Positions 62,950 to 64,000 of a DNA stretch of 64,000 bases are shown here, piece after piece (positions within the stretch are counted from its first letter, which is position 1; every line of letters begins with the position of its first letter). The notes under the pieces were generated by a model. The model did not search any database. It was not told the origin of the DNA and saw only the letters and a list, made by a program, of their open reading frames with translations. The DNA comes from Lachnotalea sp041821265. Lineage in GTDB: Bacteria; Bacillota; Clostridia; Lachnospirales; Lachnospiraceae. The position numbers were made by a program, and so were the translations under genes. The stretch is taken from contig JBGUEQ010000002.1 of NCBI GenBank assembly GCA_041821265.1, positions 1-64,000 of the forward strand, written 5' to 3'.

Positions 62950-62972
62950 TAATAATAATAGGAGTTGACAAT

Positions 62973-63335
62973 ATGGGTAAGAATATTTTGGTATGTGATG
63001 ATGCAGCGTTTATGAGAATGATGATTAAGGATATTTTAACAAAGAATGGTTATACTGTAGCTGGTGAAGCAGAGAACGGTGCGAAAGCAGTGGACAAGTA
63101 TAATGAGGTAAAGCCAGATTTAGTATTAATGGACATTACAATGCCAGAAATGGATGGAATTCAGGCATTAAAGAAAATCATGGCGAATGATCCAAAAGCA
63201 TTAGTAATCATGTGTTCCGCAATGGGACAGCAAGCTATGGTTATTGAATCAATTCAATCAGGTGCTAAGGATTTTATTGTTAAGCCATTTCAAGCAGATA
63301 GAGTATTAGAGGCAGTTAAAAAAGTAGTAGGATAG
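62973..63335 (+). CDS. cheY: Chemotaxis response regulator CheY
   Basis: The 120-residue receiver is phosphorylated by CheA and binds FliM/FliY. It shows the acidic pair in LVCDDAAFMRMM (residues 7-18), the phospho-Asp in VLMDITMPEMDG (near residue 53), the conserved Ser/Thr position in VIMCSAMGQQ and Lys in IVKPFQ. The gene is within the flagellar operon, 23 bases after fliY, where the gap holds a run of AAT triplets. A hairpin follows it. Confidence 0.96.
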   Translation: MGKNILVCDDAAFMRMMIKDILTKNGYTVAGEAENGAKAVDKYNEVKPDLVLMDITMPEMDGIQALKKIMANDPKALVIMCSAMGQQAMVIESIQSGAKDFIVKPFQADRVLEAVKKVVG

Positions 63336-63358
63336 GTGCTTAGCATAAATTAGACGAA

Positions 63359-63393
63359 ACAATAGAAAGTTAGCCTTGCGAACTTTCTATTGT
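63359..63393 (+). terminator. Perfect stem-loop between cheY and fliO
   Basis: ACAATAGAAAGTT pairs with AACTTTCTATTGT (13 bp, no mismatch, 9-base loop). No proper T run follows, so it may be partial termination or an RNA end. Confidence 0.6.
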
Positions 63394-63449
63394 TATGAAT
63401 AATATGATTTTATAGGAATGTTGAATTATGAAATCATAGGAGGCAAAAT

Positions 63450-63815
63450 ATGAATATAGCACTTTCACAAAGTTCTAGATTTGAAAGTATATGGCAACTT
63501 TTTTCAATCAGTATAGTATTTATCATCGTGTTAGGATTAGCATATTACAGTACAAAATGGATAGCCGCAATTCAAAAGAAGCAGGTATATAACAAGAATA
63601 TAGAAGTGGTAGAGACGTTTAAAGTAACTACTAATAAATATATTCAAATTGTTAGAACTGGTGAGAAATATTTGGTTATTGCTGTTTCAAAAGATACAAT
63701 TACAATGCTTACAGAGATTGATAAAGACCAATTGGAAATAGGAAATATTGAAGGACAAAAAGAGAACTTTAGTGATATATTAAATAAAATAAAAGAGTTA
63801 AAACATAAGAAGTAG
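63450..63815 (+). CDS. fliO: Flagellar export protein FliO/FliZ
   Basis: A 121-residue protein with one membrane segment (residues 15-34, SISIVFIIVLGLAYYSTKW) and a cytoplasmic domain with VVETFKVTTNKYIQIVRTGEKYLVIAVSKD (in parts), the FliO pattern, followed by a basic tail. It helps build the FliP ring. AGGAGG precedes the ATG. Confidence 0.92.
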   Translation: MNIALSQSSRFESIWQLFSISIVFIIVLGLAYYSTKWIAAIQKKQVYNKNIEVVETFKVTTNKYIQIVRTGEKYLVIAVSKDTITMLTEIDKDQLEIGNIEGQKENFSDILNKIKELKHKK

Positions 63816-63828
63816 GCAGGTTGGCAAA

Positions 63829-64000
63829 ATGATACTAGGAAGATTAAAAAATATATATGCAATTAAGCTATTAGGTTTATTCCTTGGAATTTTTATAGTA
63901 GCAGCATTAACTTCAAATACTGCTTACGCTACATCTTCTACAACCACAACAGCAGAGGATGGTAATACCTCAACAAGTTCAAACTTAGATACACTAAGTC
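63829..64000 (+). CDS. fliP: Flagellar export protein FliP, N-terminal part (cut by window end)
   Basis: The frame stays open to the end of the window (57 codons). It starts with a basic stretch and a hydrophobic signal-like segment (LGLFLGIFIVAALTSNTAYA), then a Ser/Thr-rich region (TSSTTTTAEDGNTSTSS). Its place right after fliO, and cleavable signal peptides known in FliP, make FliP the likely identity, but none of the diagnostic FliP membrane domain is inside the window. Confidence 0.75.
   Translation, partial: MILGRLKNIYAIKLLGLFLGIFIVAALTSNTAYATSSTTTTAEDGNTSTSSNLDTLS

Noticed and set aside
62943..62960. AAT triplet run before cheY as a phase-variable promoter element
   Set aside because: It lies within an operon between stop and ribosome site, is short (about six units) and is likely neutral.
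1..64000. tRNA or rRNA genes, CRISPR arrays, intact insertion sequences or prophage genes
   Set aside because: I looked for tRNA-like cloverleafs with a GTTCGANTC arm, evenly spaced repeats and transposase or integrase motifs and found none; the 133-bp element is the only mobile unit seen.

Overview
The window comes from a low-GC, spore-forming, motile anaerobic Firmicute, most likely a member of the Lachnospiraceae in the Lachnoclostridium / Clostridium phytofermentans area. The basis is AT-rich sequence with strong GGAGG ribosome sites and many TTG/GTG starts, a sporulation sigma-K gene, a one-block flagellar operon behind topA-codY, small Lachnospiraceae-type proteins (DUF6472, a HPr-like protein without the active histidine, a sigma-like protein without region 4), and a GH112 phosphorylase. 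The genus is inference. Nearly all genes lie on the + strand; only a CorC/HlyC transporter, a HPr-like gene and a probable gene remnant lie on the - strand.

Layout. 0-2 kb: a small Cys protein, a hypoxanthine/uracil-DNA glycosylase and a soluble chemoreceptor. 2.07-3.4 kb: a graveyard of ABC-transporter, regulator and sugar-permease fragments with in-frame stops, followed by a 133-bp mobile palindromic element (3527-3659). 3.8-10.5 kb: a beta-glucoside/lactose-type PTS locus (LicR/MtlR-type regulator, IIA, IIB, IIC, a GH2 glycosidase and a dedicated HPr). 10.9-16.2 kb: a DUF2975 membrane protein with its HTH partner, a DUF4153/4173 membrane protein, a truncated sigma-70-like protein, a lone Hpt protein and CorC. 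16.6-21.9 kb: the heat-shock operon hrcA-grpE-dnaK-dnaJ behind a perfect CIRCE site; a second inverted copy of the 133-bp element sits between dnaK and dnaJ. 22.1-27.5 kb: debris of an exported-type protein, a GH112 phosphorylase and a large protein with an N-terminal cyclic-nucleotide-binding fold. 27.5-45.5 kb: housekeeping genes (prmA, rsmE, cysteine desulfurase, thiI, mtaB, ireB, ruvX, yrzB-like, fur-type, RNase J, ylbF-like, MltG N-domain, trmR/trhP-like, sigK, yifB/comM, dprA, topA). 45.7 kb to the end: codY and the large flagellar operon flgB-flgC-fliE-fliF-fliG-fliH-fliI-fliJ-motE-like-fliK-flgD-TIGR02530-flgE-flbD-motA-motB-fliL-fliM-fliY-cheY-fliO-fliP (fliP cut by the window end).

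How they work together. The PTS block looks like a self-contained import-and-cleavage module with its own HPr whose Ser46 position is Lys. A second HPr-like gene far away (31935-32165) has the opposite loss: it keeps the Ser46 region but not His15. The heat-shock operon is under HrcA/CIRCE control. The flagellar block encodes basal body, export apparatus, hook, motor and switch in one direction, with two hairpins inside it (after flgE and after cheY) that could set downstream expression.

The least explained items are the 133-bp element (two copies, 3 mismatches, each flanked by an 8-bp direct repeat), the complementary HPr-like pair, the sigma-like protein without promoter-recognition region 4, and the 769-residue cNMP-fold protein. 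No tRNA, rRNA, CRISPR array or intact transposase gene was found.
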